NCBI GenBank assembly: GCA_905178155.1
Contig: CAJINV010000001.1
Coordinates: 4,140,421-4,204,420 of the forward strand
Direction of reading: 5' to 3'
DNA length: 64,000 bases
Source of the DNA: Amoebophrya sp. A120
Lineage: Eukaryota; Sar; Dinophyceae; Syndiniales; Amoebophryaceae
Shown here: piece after piece, positions 23,102 to 34,678 of the stretch
Layout: every line of letters begins with the position of its first letter
Numbering within the stretch: position 1 is the first letter of the stretch
Program-made: the position numbers and the translations under genes
The notes under the pieces: generated by a model
What the model was told of the DNA's origin: nothing
Seen by the model: only the letters and a program-made list of their open reading frames with translations
Database searches by the model: none

Positions 23102-26100
23102 ATGGCCGAGGTTGGGCGACTGAGCCGAAAGGACGGCACCTTGTGGCGCAAGGAGATTCACCGACGGTATGGCGTAGCGGATTCAGTGAACGCGGATGCA
23201 TCGGGTACGAACAGGAACACGATGAAAAACTACTAAAATCATAGGTAGCTGCTGTTGTCATGGCTGCACATTCATACGTATGTGATTTTGCCTTTTTATC
23301 TTCTCATCCGCCAAATAACAGAGGAGCGGCTTTTTTTTTACAACTTCTGCTACGCACCACTACGCGGCCCATTAGCACGCGAGAAAATCTACGACCTCTG
23401 TCCCAGGTTAAAACAGGAGACCTAAAGTTCGGGTGTGAATTTCTTCGCCCGGCTTCTGCTCCCTTCCTTGAGTTGCTGCGGTGTTGAAGTTCTCACTCAT
23501 GCTCGACTGTGTAGGAGGGTTGATGTTGCCTCACCCCTCTAAGGTCTCAGGAGTCACGCTGCCACACTGTCTCCAAACCCACGCCGACAATACCAAAGAG
23601 CATTTTTGACAAGAATTAAAAAGCAACAAAGAAGCATACTGCAGGGGGAAGGGGAAAGGCTTGCTGCTACGTAAAAAGCGCAGCCGTGCATCTCAGAGGG
23701 CTTGCTTGGGGGAAGTTTCTGAATATTCTCATCATGCGTTTACTTTTTCGAGCCGGACTCGAAGTGAAAATACAAGTCAGCAACTACCCCCTTCTCTGCC
23801 TTCCTCCTGTAGCAATACTTCCAAAAAGAGCCCAGTAGGACCATCAACATCGCGCTGCGCCCAGTCATGCATGTCATGGCAAAACAGGATCCCAAAAGTT
23901 GCTTCTTCAAAACTCACGCAATTGTGATTCGAGATTTCCCGACCTTTAGGCTTAGTTTTTTAGGCGTGAGGGGCGGGGCAGTGGGCCACTCGGATCAGGT
24001 ACAGAATCACCACCGAAAAAAGGAAGAGCAATGCAGCGCCTGTGCTGTTGCATCACTACAGTTGTCGACTCTCTTGCACAGCGAGATTGAAGGCAACTCG
24101 GTGGTGTGACTCGCCGCCTGCTGACCATGTGAACAACTGTAGCATGTCGCGACGAGAAGGGACAAGCAGTCTGGAGCCGAAAGGCGAAGGGGTCAGATGG
24201 CACTTACGAACCACGAATACGATGCCGCGATAGAACAAGGACGACGAGCCTGGATCACCTCTTTTTCCGATCTGAAGTTGTCTATGTGATATTTCGCTGC
24301 GTTATTTTTGTGATTTGTATTTAAAAAAAAAAAAAAAAAACCTCTGTCCCAGGTTACGAGCAAAAGAAGAAGGTCCAGGATGTCAGCACGGCCTCCCTGG
24401 ACAAGTTTCTGCTATGCACTGCAAAAGTATCGTACTCGTATAAATGCATCACAAATTTCCTCAGCATGAGAAATAAAATTTGTAATGCGGATTTACTAGC
24501 TTAAGAAGATTTGTAATGCATGACTGCAATACGAGTGCGATACTTTTGCACAGGATATCTGCACGCGAGCAGCGACTTCGGCTTTCACTCGGAGGAGGTG
24601 CTCCAGGCCGTGCGGCAGGCTGCCGGGGACGACATCGCAACGTGGCGCGGCTTTGCCGTCCAGGCGGCCCGCATGGCCCCGATCTTCTTCGAGGAGGCTG
24701 TGGAGGCCGCGACCGTCCAGCTCGAAGCGGCGTGCATCATCCGGGAGCGAGAACCGAAGAAGATTCCCTTGGCCTGTTTCCGAAAGGGGCTCACGGATTT
24801 GTTGGAATTTTTGAAGGGGGAAAGAGAGGTATAAAAAGGAAATAAAGAAAGTTTTAGAAACCGATTGATGAGGACTAATTGGAATTTATCCCGGTGATCT
24901 TTTGTTGGGGGCACCAAGGACACAGCCATTGTTGTTTCTACAGACAGCGGTGGAGCAAGCGTTTTGTTTTTAGTAAAAAGCAAAGTGTTGCCATGTTGAC
25001 AGCGCTTTTGTTCTTCTATCTTCAAGAAATCCAAATCCAGCTTCTTTGTTTTTCACTTTTCGTTTTCACCTCCTTCACACGATCCGATACTCTAGATTAT
25101 CCGTCCCGTCCGGCTGACTTCCCCGAAAGGAGGCCGCGACCAGGAGGATTCGTTCATGCTGACGTCCACCTCGATTTTCTCCGACAAGGACCTCACCCGG
25201 AGCATGTACAACGAGCCCCCCTTCGAGCAGCAGCGCGCGGACAGGCTGCCGCCGCTCGGGGGCGGAGATTGTTCGTCTCTATCCAAAAAAACACCCATCC
25301 CCATCCAATATGTCATGCAAAACATGCATAATTTCCAATGTTTGCCAGGCAAAAAATGGATGGGGATGGGTGTTTTTTCCTGGATGATCTCTTCAGGATT
25401 TTCACAAGCTGTCGCGGTCGAAAAAAGGCGGGAAGCTGCAGGAACCAGAAACGTCGGTCTCGCTATCCACCGGGTTTGAGGGCTTCTCCATAAACGAGCG
25501 GGACAGCCTCTCGTGTGGCAACAAGCAGAAGGCGGTGACGACGTTTTACCACGCACCGCTGATGAAGAGCAAGAAGTACCGCACGGAAACTCAGCAAACA
25601 CCCGGGTTGTCCCTGGTATATCCAAGAAAAAAACTGTGTTAGTGTAACTTTGTCTTGCAGATGTTGCAATACAGTTACACTTGTCATGCCGGATGTGCAT
25701 CAGAGGCTATTTTAGTACGTGTTTTAGCATACTAGCTACGCATGACAAGTTTTCTGTCATGCAAAACAAATCTGTGATGCTGTTCCTGCAAAAAAGTTAC
25801 ACTTACACAGTTTTTTTCTTGCATATGGTCAACGGCGTGTTGACTAGATCCATCCAGGTGCAGGACCAGAGTCACGTCGTTTCCATCATCCCAGCAGGCG
25901 TATGCACTGCAAAAGTATCGTACTCGTACAAATGCAAGTCTTGCATTACAAATCTTATTTCCAAGGCAAATCTGCATTACAAATTTTATTTATCATGCTG
26001 AGGAAATTTGTAATGCATTTATACGAATACGATACTTTTGCACAGGATAAGGCGCGCACGACAGCAAACCTAAACCGGCGGTTGACGCAGCGAAAAATAA

Positions 26101-29100
26101 GAAGAAGCAGCGAGGTGAACAAGCGCGAACAGTGGCATCAGCCTCGAACATCAAAAACGATTTTTCTGCAGGTCAAGAACTACAACTACCAAAGTCAAGT
26201 TCCTTATCCTTGTCCACAGAGCAGGGCAAAAAAGAACTCCCCTCGCGAAACCCGGGCGGTCCGCCGGGGGTCCGGGTGGTTAAGAAAACGCGCGACTTGA
26301 ACCGCATCGGCAGTGCGCGGGACTATCTGGAAGAGGCACTGCAGGACACCAGCTCTGGGCAGCTCTTCCACGTCATCAACAGCAAGCCTGCAGCAAAGAG
26401 CGAAAATCACTTTTCGCACAACAAAAGCCAAAACCTGGCCACCACATCTTCTAACTCGCAGAGGCTGCACCAAGCCCGGCCGATAACAAGTGCAAAAGCC
26501 AAAAGAGAAGATAATGATAAAGCTAAAGTAGCAGGCGTGCCTGGTGTCCACAACTTAGGATCATGTGCCGGCACGACTGCGGGAGCTACAGCAGCCAACC
26601 CCTTCGAAGAACCTAGGCCTGACGACGACGGCACTGTGTACCCTGCGGCGTCTACCAGTTTTTTTTCTAAGGACAACCATCATGACCAGAGCAAGAAGGT
26701 CCAGGTCGCGCAGACCGTCGCGCAAACCGCGGTGTCGAACTTGATTGCTGCCTTGCAGATCGGGCTGCCGCCGCCTCCCGTCGCAGTGGACGACTCTGAC
26801 GAAGGCGGATTCTCCGATGTGTCATCTATCGCCCCGGAAGATGAGGAGGAGGGCAGCCACAACGTTGGAACAAATAGTTCTGTGAACAAAAAGGTGCACC
26901 ACGACCAGAAACCCCCGGCTGTAGTAAGCCAGGACGATTTTGTCGACACGGAATTGGCCCGCCGCCCGAGCTTGATTTGCGCCAGTTTGGAGGCGCTCGC
27001 GAACAGAATCCGGTCTGGCGAAGACGTGAAAAAGGGCAGTAAGTCATCCAAAGATGTTGACACTGATGATTCTGACGAAACAGAAAAGTCTGAAGACGGC
27101 AAAGAGGAACAGGATAGCAGCTTTCCCGCGATGGATTTCCGGCGCCCGTCCCTCGTGTGCGCCAGCCTCGAAGCGTTAGCGAATCGAATCAGAAACGGCG
27201 AAGAGATTTCGAAGAACGCCCGCGATGGTGGAAATGAGGGTGAGGGGAAGGAAAATCACTCCGGGTCGGAGCAAGATGAAATAATAAAACCGCAGGACGG
27301 GGACGCGAGTGGTTTGAACCTGGATTTCCGACGACCCTCGCTGGTCTGCGCAAGCCTGGAAGCGTTGGCGAACCGCATTCGCAGCGGAGAACAGGTTGCT
27401 GGCGAGGTTGTGGAAGACGAGGAAGATGACGATGCAGGCTCGTCACCGTCGAAGGAAAGAAGCTCCTCGAAACAGGTGGAGTACTTGTACTTTTAGAAGT
27501 AAGCAATTTGCAAACGTAACATGTGAAAATGTATTGCCTGGAGCTTATGTGAGACGGTGGAACTGGGATTGAAGAAAGTATAGAACGATGCAGTGATTTT
27601 TTGTGGTCTTGATCTTGGCTGACAGACTGTTCAGCGTATCTTTTTTTTTGGACGAAACTACACATTATTACAGTCGCATTTAGTCTCCGCGGGCATTGAG
27701 GCACTGGCGAATCAGATTCGAAGAGGCAACGAGGAAAAGGAAAAGATCGACGATGCATTCAGTTTTCGTCGGCCCAGCGTCGTTTGTGCCAGTCTCGAAG
27801 AACTCGCCAACAGAATCCGCTGCGGCACAACCGAACGAGCTCCACCAGCACCGGACAATGATGATGAAGACGAAGACAGTGAGAAGAGCGAAAGGCAGCC
27901 TCCACCTGCAGAGGAAACGATAGCAGCACCTCCCGACCCCGAGCCATCGCTTTATGAACTGCAAAAGTATCGTACTCATATAAATGCATTACAAATTTCC
28001 TCAGCATGAGAAATAAAATTTGTAATGCAGATTTGCCTTGGGGGCAAGATTTGTAATGCAGGACTTGCATTTATACGAGTGCGATACTTTTGCACAGGAT
28101 ACGCTTTCTACTTCGACAAAAACGAGCAACAAACCGGAAGACCTCGTATGTAGTGAGGTCACCGAACGGTTCTAGCCGGGCAGTTTTCTTGCCATGTCCC
28201 GGCAAAAACGACCGGCAGTTTTCAAGCCTACAGAGAGTTTTTTTGCATGAAAAAGCTCCCAGCGTGCAAGCCTGTTTGGCTTTGTTGGCAACGAATCGCC
28301 TGCGGAAACTATCGGTCGCCGCTTGATAAAACGACGCAGGGGCGCCGGCAAAAGGGGCGCCCTTCTGAGGCGCCCACCGCCTTGGTTTCTGGCGATTTGG
28401 GGCTCCCAAAAGGGCTCTGAAAAAAACGCGCCCAAAAGCAGAACAGCGAAACCGCATGGCACGGCCGCGATCTCGGAGCATTTTGGGCGGCCGCGAAAGC
28501 GGTGGCCTTTTCGCCGGTTTCAGAGCCTGGGAAGCTTCGCAAAAAGCGCCGGCGCGAAAAATAGAAACGCAAAAAAGAAAAAGCGCGCGAGACGCGCGAA
28601 GCCAATCCGGATGCTATGGGCCCGATTTTCCTTCGGTTTTTGGGCGCCCCCCGTGGCGCCCGGATCGGCCCCATAGCGTCGGGGCTGGCTTCCGGACAGG
28701 AATTTGGGGAATTTGCCAAAAATCTGCCATGTTATTTTCAACCGGCCGCCATGCCGTGCGGCATAACCTTACGCGGGCCCAGAAAAAGCAAAGCCGTGAC
28801 AAGGGCAACGCCAACGGTCGGCAAGAAAACGCCACCGACCTCACTACCTCCGCCCCGGCGGTTATATTTGGTAATTCCACTTTCTACTTCGACAAAAACG
28901 ACCAACAAACCGGAAGAAGACCTCGTAATTCCACCTCAGGTCAGCACGACCGCCGACGTGATTGTGTCCCAGATATATGATGCTGCTCTTCGCCGGGTTT
29001 TCTCTGAAGATGCCCAGCTGGCCGCAGTAACTAGAAATCGCAAACCGAGCAACGCAAACACGACATCAAATAGCGCAGAAGATGCAAATACTCATCCACT

Positions 29101-32100
29101 CGTTGCAGTTGCAACTACCACTGCCGAAGATGATAAAGTGGAACGACAAGAACCAGATGCAGAGGAGCAGCTTTCGCCGGAGGACCTCGAGACCCTCGCG
29201 GAGCTGGAGCGCATTCATTCGCAGGAAGTCCGGGAGCGGTCCGCCAGCGGCGAGATCCAGGCCGCGGGGGGCTTTGTCGGCGGCACGCCCCTGCGGCAGT
29301 ATCAAATGTAAAAATGCCTGGGTCTGGAAGATTGCATGTTTGTCATGCTTGTCTGGCATGACTCTTAAATCTGTCATGCACGTTGCCCAAGAGCCGCACG
29401 CGCACTTTTCTGTCACGCGGAGACGCAGTTTGTCATGCAGAATAGGCAACACCTACAAGCTCAGAAATTTGTCATGCTGAGCCAGCACTTGTGGCCCCCT
29501 CATACTACGCCACTCAGCATCACAAGTTTCCAGACCCAGACACTTTTGCAGTTCATAGGCAGCGTTCGAAGGCGAAAGACCGGTCAGCTTTGAACAGCCG
29601 GGCGAACATATCGCAAGAAAAAACTGTTTCACTGTAAACTTCTCATGCAGAAAATGTATCTCGCATAGTGTTTGTCTTGTTACACATGCAAGTGCAAGAT
29701 GGAACCTTGCATGGCAAATTTTCTCTGTCGTGTAGAACAAACTTGTGATGCAATACTTGCAAAATCCATACAGTGAAGCAGTTTTTTCGTGGGATAGAAC
29801 AGCAAGGAGTCCACGCACTCCTCCATGATGCTCCACCGGGTTTCCTCGAAAAACAGAAAACCGACCCTAGAGATGACGACTGAAGAAGTAGGAGCCCCCG
29901 GTGAGCAGCAAAATGTGGTTTTCCACGTGGACGAAGAACAAATCAATGCTGCAGCGGGAACGAGAACGAACGTGCAGATGGCGTCGTCCTCCTCGTCCTC
30001 TTCTTCAAATTGCGGTGGACGCAAGGATGAACAAATAGACGGAGCCACGATCGGCGCACCAGCTGCGGGCAGCAGCTCCGGTGAGGAAGGTGAGATTGAC
30101 GATTTAGCAAGAACGATGGCGCCGCAAACAGAACTAGATGAAGATGCTGACGCAGCTATAGAGGACCCTGGTGCTCCTGCTGTAGCTGTTTACGGTGCTG
30201 GAATTAAACTACCAACATCCCAGCAAAGCAACAGTGTCAGTGAGATGAACCACCAGCTCGAACTACAAGACGACTACGACGACCTGGAACCTTCTGCGTC
30301 TCTGGAGGAGATGCGAGACCAAATCCGCACGTCAAAAATGCGCATGGCGAGACGCTCAAAGTCGAAAGAGCACACGACGTCTGCGCAGCGGACGGGAAAC
30401 AGTACCAGCCACAGTGTCGACGAAGAAGAAGATGAGAGAACTAATGGCGAAATGGAAAATGGCCCATCAAACCAGGATGTTTTCCCGGAGGAGATGCAAA
30501 ACCTGTCACGGCAGAGATCTCTGAAAGAACAAGAGGAGGAACTGGTCGAGGGCATGATGTCCGGCTGGACGAGCAATGGTACGAGCCGGAACCGCGAGCA
30601 GCGGCGGTCCAAGGGGAAAGAGCACTGCGCCCACGCGGCGATGCTGTCGAAGGAGCAGGCGGAACATAGCGCGGAGTTGGAGCATTCGTTAGAAGAAATG
30701 CGCGAAAATCTGGACAACGCCCGGAGGCAGAAGCGCTCGAAATCCAAGGAGCATTGCGTCGACGCCCAAAGGCTGAGCAAGGATTTAAGCAGCAAGGATT
30801 CTACGATGAATCGCGAATTGGAACAGTTGAGGCGCGAAGTGTCGTCAAGTATTGTCGATTTGTTTACGGGCCGTACCTCCACTTGTGTTAGTTGCAAATT
30901 GCATTTTTGCTTGTGCCTCTTGCACTGTGCCGACACGGACACAAACTCAAAGCTATGCGAATGAAATTTTCCGAACGACAGGTCGCGAAAACAGCCGCGC
31001 CGAGCAAGGATCCAACGGGAAACTGCAAACAAGGAAGAATAAAATCATTTGCAAACAGCAGAACCGCGTTTTGCACCCGAAGCTACCGGATCAGGAGATT
31101 CCGCAATCCGCTCCGACCGTGAGCTCCTTCATCGCCGAGCACAACAAAACCGAAGATGACAAGTGGTGCGAAAACGTGTTGCAAGTAGACCACACAGGAC
31201 AACTACCGGATGACAGCGCGACCGGAGAGGAGGATGCCGAGATCGCTGATCGGTACTCATGATGTACTTCTAAATGTACATTTTGTCTAGTGCTGGGAGA
31301 TGCACGAAAGGAGATCCGGAATAGGGGAAGGGCCCGTGGTGCCGTTGGTCGGGGAGGTGCCACAACATGAATGAAATAACTGCACTCACTACAAGAACCA
31401 AATCAATTTGCATTCAACAGGTACTGCATGTCCATGTCTATGGACGCAAAGGAGTGGAAAAAGCGGGACGCAGAGATGAAGCGAAATCCGGTGGAAGAGT
31501 GGAAACTGAAGCAGAAACTGAACCTCGAGTTGGACCCGAAGCAACTTGGCAGGAATGTGGAGGACACGGTGTGTGACTTCAAGAAAAAGAAACAGAACAA
31601 AACAGGAAAACTCATGTCCATGTCGAAAAATAACGGCTTAAAGGCGAAGAAAAGGCACGAGCAGGAGCATCAGTCTTTACCTCCCCGTGCAGCTGCGCAA
31701 ACGAGTACCACCGGGAAAATCACCACGCTGCTCGAAACATCTACTTCGGACATTTTCAGCACTACATCTCCGGTCGTTAGCAAGGGCAGCAAAAATAAAT
31801 CGTCCAAGACCAAATCCGCGTACTTGGCCTCGACCGGGGTGGACACTAGTGCTGTGGGAAACAAGAAGAAAAAGAAAAAAACTAAAATGCTGGACTCCAT
31901 GCGGGACCGGGCCTCGGATTTGAACACAAGTTTCACATTTTCCGAGGCAGAAAGGTCCACAGACTGGGACGAGAAGAAGGAGCTCGGGGCATCCAAGAAA
32001 AAAACTTTGCTAGTGTAAATTTGTGATGCGGAACATACAAGATGATTGCGTCTGTCATGCTGGGCATGCATTGTAGGGTCCACTAAAGGGCGTTTTCCCG

Positions 32101-34588
32101 TACTATCTGCGCATGACAGGTTTTTGCTGTCATGCCAGACAAATTTGTAGTGCTGTTCCTCCAAAAAAGTTACACCTACAATGTTTTTTTCTTGGATACG
32201 GGGACAGCGTTGTGTACTCCTACCAGCTGGCGGCACAGATGTTCTACTTGCTGGCGCAGGTGGATGCTACGGTCGACGATTTGACAAGAAAACGGTACTG
32301 GCGACAGGCAATCTACTGGGCGAACAGGAGTAACGATAACGAATTGCTGGTAGAGAAAAACTTAAACTTATTGTTGCACGTCCTCCCATTTAGTGCCATT
32401 TCGCTCGGAAAATGCGGCTCATGCATCGTGGTCTTTTTCTAATTCTACATGCAGCTTCTGAAAGTTTCTCTCCCTCGCTCCATAGTTCATTTTTGTATAA
32501 CCCGCCCTAACAAAAACAACCAGGTGCAAATCCGCGAGCACGAGGTGGAAGACAGCCTTTACTTCTTCGACTCCACTCACACCCTCCACTCCCCTTCTCA
32601 CCGCGCGCTGTCGCCGAAGGAACGCAGAAAACACATGGACAAGAGCTTGTTGCACGGAAAGAATTTTCCGAAAATCACAGAGGTGGACATGCGACCAATC
32701 AGCTTCTCGCCGCCCAGCAAAGACAAGAAGAAGATAGTATCCTGTGCAAAAGTATCGTACTCGTAGTCATTGCATTTACGCATTACAAATCTCTTTCTCA
32801 AGGTAAATCAGCATTGCAAATTTAATTTGTAATGCTGAGCCAATTTGTATTGCGATTTGTACTGGTGCGATACCTTTGCAGTGCATAGATAGATTCGAAG
32901 GACAAAACGATGAGCCGCTCGTCCTCTTCCCCCACATCCTCGAAGGAAAGGAACGGGCCGCGGAACGCCAAAAAGCGGATGACTTTGCATCACGCAGCTT
33001 TCACTGGAAGTAGTTCTGGACAGCAACAACACCACGGTTCGATCGTGAACGCTTCGGGTGCGAGCTTCAACACGACTGCTAACGGAGGTGGGGAGGAGGG
33101 TAAAGAGCGCGCTGGGAGCAAGACCAAGGAGCCGCACAGATCGTTTGAACGGCGGAAAAACCTGATGCGGTTGGAAGAAGACGAAAGACATTTACAAGAT
33201 TGTTTCCGAAGAATCAGGGCAGAGAAAACCAACTTGAAGTGGTTTCTGCACACGTATAATTATCGGGATTGTTTTTGCTAGCTGACGCTGACTTTTGGTT
33301 TTTGTTTCATTCTTGTCCAGTGGTTCGTCACGTAGAAGTGATGCGCTTATTTTGTTTTTGGTTGAATAATCTAATCTTCGAAGAACGCTTACTAGTGAAC
33401 TTGCTGTACACTGTAGCTGGAAATTTAAATTACACGCTGCATTCGCATCGCAAAGCCGAGGCCGAAAACAAAAGAAGTACTTGATTTCTACAAAAACTGC
33501 AGGTACCACGATTACCTTTACGTGGACTCGAAGTATCACAGTGGTTATGCCGTGAAGATGCGAAAGCTCAAGGATACGCTCGAGCAAGAACAGCAGGCTG
33601 CGCTAAGTGCCACGGCAAACAGCGAAAGCCGGCTTCACCTGTTCAACAGCCACGGCACAGAGTTCGACCCACACAGTCCGCAGATGCAGCGCGAAAACTC
33701 GGATACGCGAAGCAAGTCCGAGGTCGACGGGAGCCAGGACGCTGTGTTCTCCGCTCGGGTAAGGAACAAGGTCCAGGCCGTGCGTGCCACGCAGCAGGCT
33801 GCCCGACTGACCACTCGGAAATCTACACGGTATAAGCAAAAGCATGATTTTCATTTTTACATAGAAAAGCTCATGAAAAAAAAAGAACACTGTTCCTTCG
33901 CGATGAAATTGAAAATGCGGCACGGCATTTTGACTCAGTTAAGTGCCTGTCATGGCACGCATGTTATGCTCCCCTTTTAGTTCCAGGAAATCAACGCAAA
34001 ATCCTCAGGTCCGGCACAGGGATGCTGGCGGCGTTGTCCTCGACATCGACTAGCAGCGCGAACCGACCAGCCTCACACGTCGACCCCACCGAGTCGCAAG
34101 CTTCCGGAGCAGCATCGCAGTCACTTTCGAAAGAAAACAACTACACAAATAACTCCCTTGCTTCTCCAGTAATCCGAATCGTCCCGCCTGATAGCAACGA
34201 CAACATGATAACGTCCTCGTCCCCCAACACTCCTATAGTCCCGGTGGGGGTTCCGAGTATCAGTTTCGGATCTTCAGCCGCACATTTGTCGAACTCTCCC
34301 GGGAAGAAAAAGCACGCCGCCAATGCTGTTTTCAAAGAGTTTCACGAGGCGGCAGCTTTGTCCCGTCGGAAATCTAGCGTCGAGGGCCTGATGGGGGTGG
34401 GAAGCGCTGCGATGGGCGCCGTGGCGGGGGCGATGAAGAGGCGCCAGTCTCTGCCCATTGCCGAGGAGAGCGAAATTCCGATTATGAAGAGGCGGAACAG
34501 CATCGAACAAGTGATGCAGGAAATGGATGAGAAAGAGAAGCAGAAGGAGCAGGATTTACAAACCAAGGCACAACTTGCGAAGAGGTAA
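23102..34588 (+). CDS. Very large RRxS-rich scaffold-like protein, 19 exons, nine introners
   Basis: Exons: 23102–23204, 24353–24412, 24563–24828, 25144–25279, 25392–25618, 25831–25900, 26055–27475, 27674–27952, 28107–28145, 28940–29299, 29563–29608, 29802–30848, 30982–31252, 31421–31989, 32204–32349, 32524–32737, 32893–33253, 33503–33829, 34009–34588; 2173 aa, phases consistent throughout. Nine gaps are introners and nine are GT–AG introns. The N-terminal 150 residues are helical (LQAVRQAAGDDIATWRGFAV). A motif RRPSLVCASLEALANRIRSG occurs four times in varied form, plus a partial copy split by an intron (26957–27850). K[RS]SK[SG]KEH occurs three times (30353–30750). The C-terminal part has more RRxS sites (RRKSSV, RRQSLP, RRNSIE), which match kinase A-type consensus. 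No catalytic domain seen. The end is uncertain: a strong donor GTAAGT overlaps the stop. Confidence 0.75.
23205..24352 (+). other. First intron of the large gene, enlarged by a retroposon
   Basis: GT–AG intron, phase 1, 1148 bp. Its acceptor context CCTCTGTCCCAG|GTTA is present twice, at 23395–23410 and 24341–24356. Before the insertion the intron would have been about 200 bp. Only the second copy is followed by the coding sequence GTTACGAGC. Confidence 0.75.
23411..24340 (+). mobile_element. Retroposon or processed copy with poly(A) and 16-bp target duplication
   Basis: A 930-bp insert ends in A18 (24323–24340) and is flanked by perfect 16-bp direct repeats (23395–23410 and 24341–24356). 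Poly(A) plus a target duplication of this length is the hallmark of LINE-driven insertion. Inside, only short frames remain (for example 23867–24109, 80 codons), so it is a non-autonomous element or a decayed processed transcript. No spliced-leader relic is visible at its 5' end. Confidence 0.78.
24413..24557 (+). mobile_element. Introner, family F3
   Basis: 145 bp. Left end TATGCACTGCAAAAGTATCG (then TACTCGTATAAATGC), right end ...GATACTTTTGCACAGGATA. Target duplication TCTGC/TCTGC. Two TTTGTAATGC motifs inside. A clean reference copy of the family. Confidence 0.93.
25280..25386 (+). mobile_element. Introner, family F1
   Basis: 107 bp, close to the copy at 5720. Left end TATCCAAAAAAACACCCATC, right end ...GGGTGTTTTTTCCTGGATG, with G instead of A as the last base. 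Flanks GTCTC/ATCTC. Frame restored as SSL|QDFHKL. Confidence 0.88.
25619..25825 (+). mobile_element. Introner, family F2
   Basis: 207 bp. Left end TATCCAAGAAAAAAACTGTG, right end ...GTTACACTTACACAGTTTTTTTCTTGCATA. Flanks TGGTA/TGGTC; either copy encodes the same Val. Confidence 0.92.
25901..26049 (+). mobile_element. Introner, family F3
   Basis: 149 bp. Left end TATGCACTGCAAAAGTATCG, right end ...GATACTTTTGCACAGGATA, target duplication AGGCG/AGGCG. Only 70 bp of exon lie between it and the F2 copy at 25619. Confidence 0.93.
26957..27850 (+). repeat. Protein-level tandem repeats with RRPS core in the large gene
   Basis: Units start near 26957 (RRPSLICASLEALANRIRSG), 27138 (RRPSLVCASLEALANRIRNG), 27329 (RRPSLVCASLEALANRIRSG) and 27768 (RRPSVVCASLEELANRIRCG). 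A partial unit lacking RRPS lies at about 27680 (LVSAGIEALANQIRRG). Spacers are acidic and differ in length. The RRxS core precedes an amphipathic helix each time. Confidence 0.85.
27953..28101 (+). mobile_element. Introner, family F3
   Basis: 149 bp. Left end TATGAACTGCAAAAGTATCG, right end ...GATACTTTTGCACAGGATA. Target duplication CGCTT/CGCTT. Confidence 0.93.
28146..28939 (+). other. GC-rich insertion flanked by duplicated exon sequence, read as an intron
   Basis: About 46 bp of exon (28105–28150, STSTKTSNKPEDLV) recur with small changes at 28880–28928 (STSTKTTNKPEEDLV). Between them lies about 730 bp of GC-rich DNA whose near-ends GTAGTGAGGTC (28149–28159) and GACCTCACTAC (about 28836–28846) are inverted. 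A donor GTATGT at the end of the first copy and an acceptor CCACCTCAG after the second copy give an in-frame GT–AG intron 28146–28939. Confidence 0.6.
29300..29557 (+). mobile_element. Introner, family F5
   Basis: 258 bp. Left end TATCAAATGTAAAAATGCCT (then GGGTCTGGAAG), right end ...CCAGACCCAGACACTTTTGCAGTTCATA. Target duplication GGCAG/GGCAG. Several TTTGTCATGC motifs inside. Confidence 0.92.
29609..29796 (+). mobile_element. Introner, family F2 (diverged)
   Basis: 188 bp. Left end TATCGCAAGAAAAAACTGTT, right end ...AGTGAAGCAGTTTTTTCGTGGGATA. Target duplication GAACA/GAACA. The terminal repeat differs from other F2 copies at several bases on both arms in a matching way. Confidence 0.9.
31990..32198 (+). 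mobile_element. Introner, family F2
   Basis: 209 bp. Left end CATCCAAGAAAAAAACTTTG (first base C instead of T), right end ...CAATGTTTTTTTCTTGGATA. Target duplication CGGGG/CGGGG. Confidence 0.9.
32738..32887 (+). mobile_element. Introner, family F3, opposite orientation
   Basis: 150 bp. Left end TATCCTGTGCAAAAGTATCG, right end ...GCGATACCTTTGCAGTGCATA, so the arms are swapped relative to the copy at 24413. Target duplication GATAG/GATAG. Elements therefore work as introns in either orientation. Confidence 0.92.
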
Positions 34589-34678
34589 GTAGTCGTCTTT
34601 GACTTCTTTGTCGCTTTCGAGTTTATTATTATTTTATGTGGGATTCTTTTGATCATGATTTTTTGTTTTTCACATAAG

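Noticed and set aside
29082-29480. 132-codon ORF spanning an exon and the F5 introner
   Set aside because: It is a shifted frame of the large gene running into the element.
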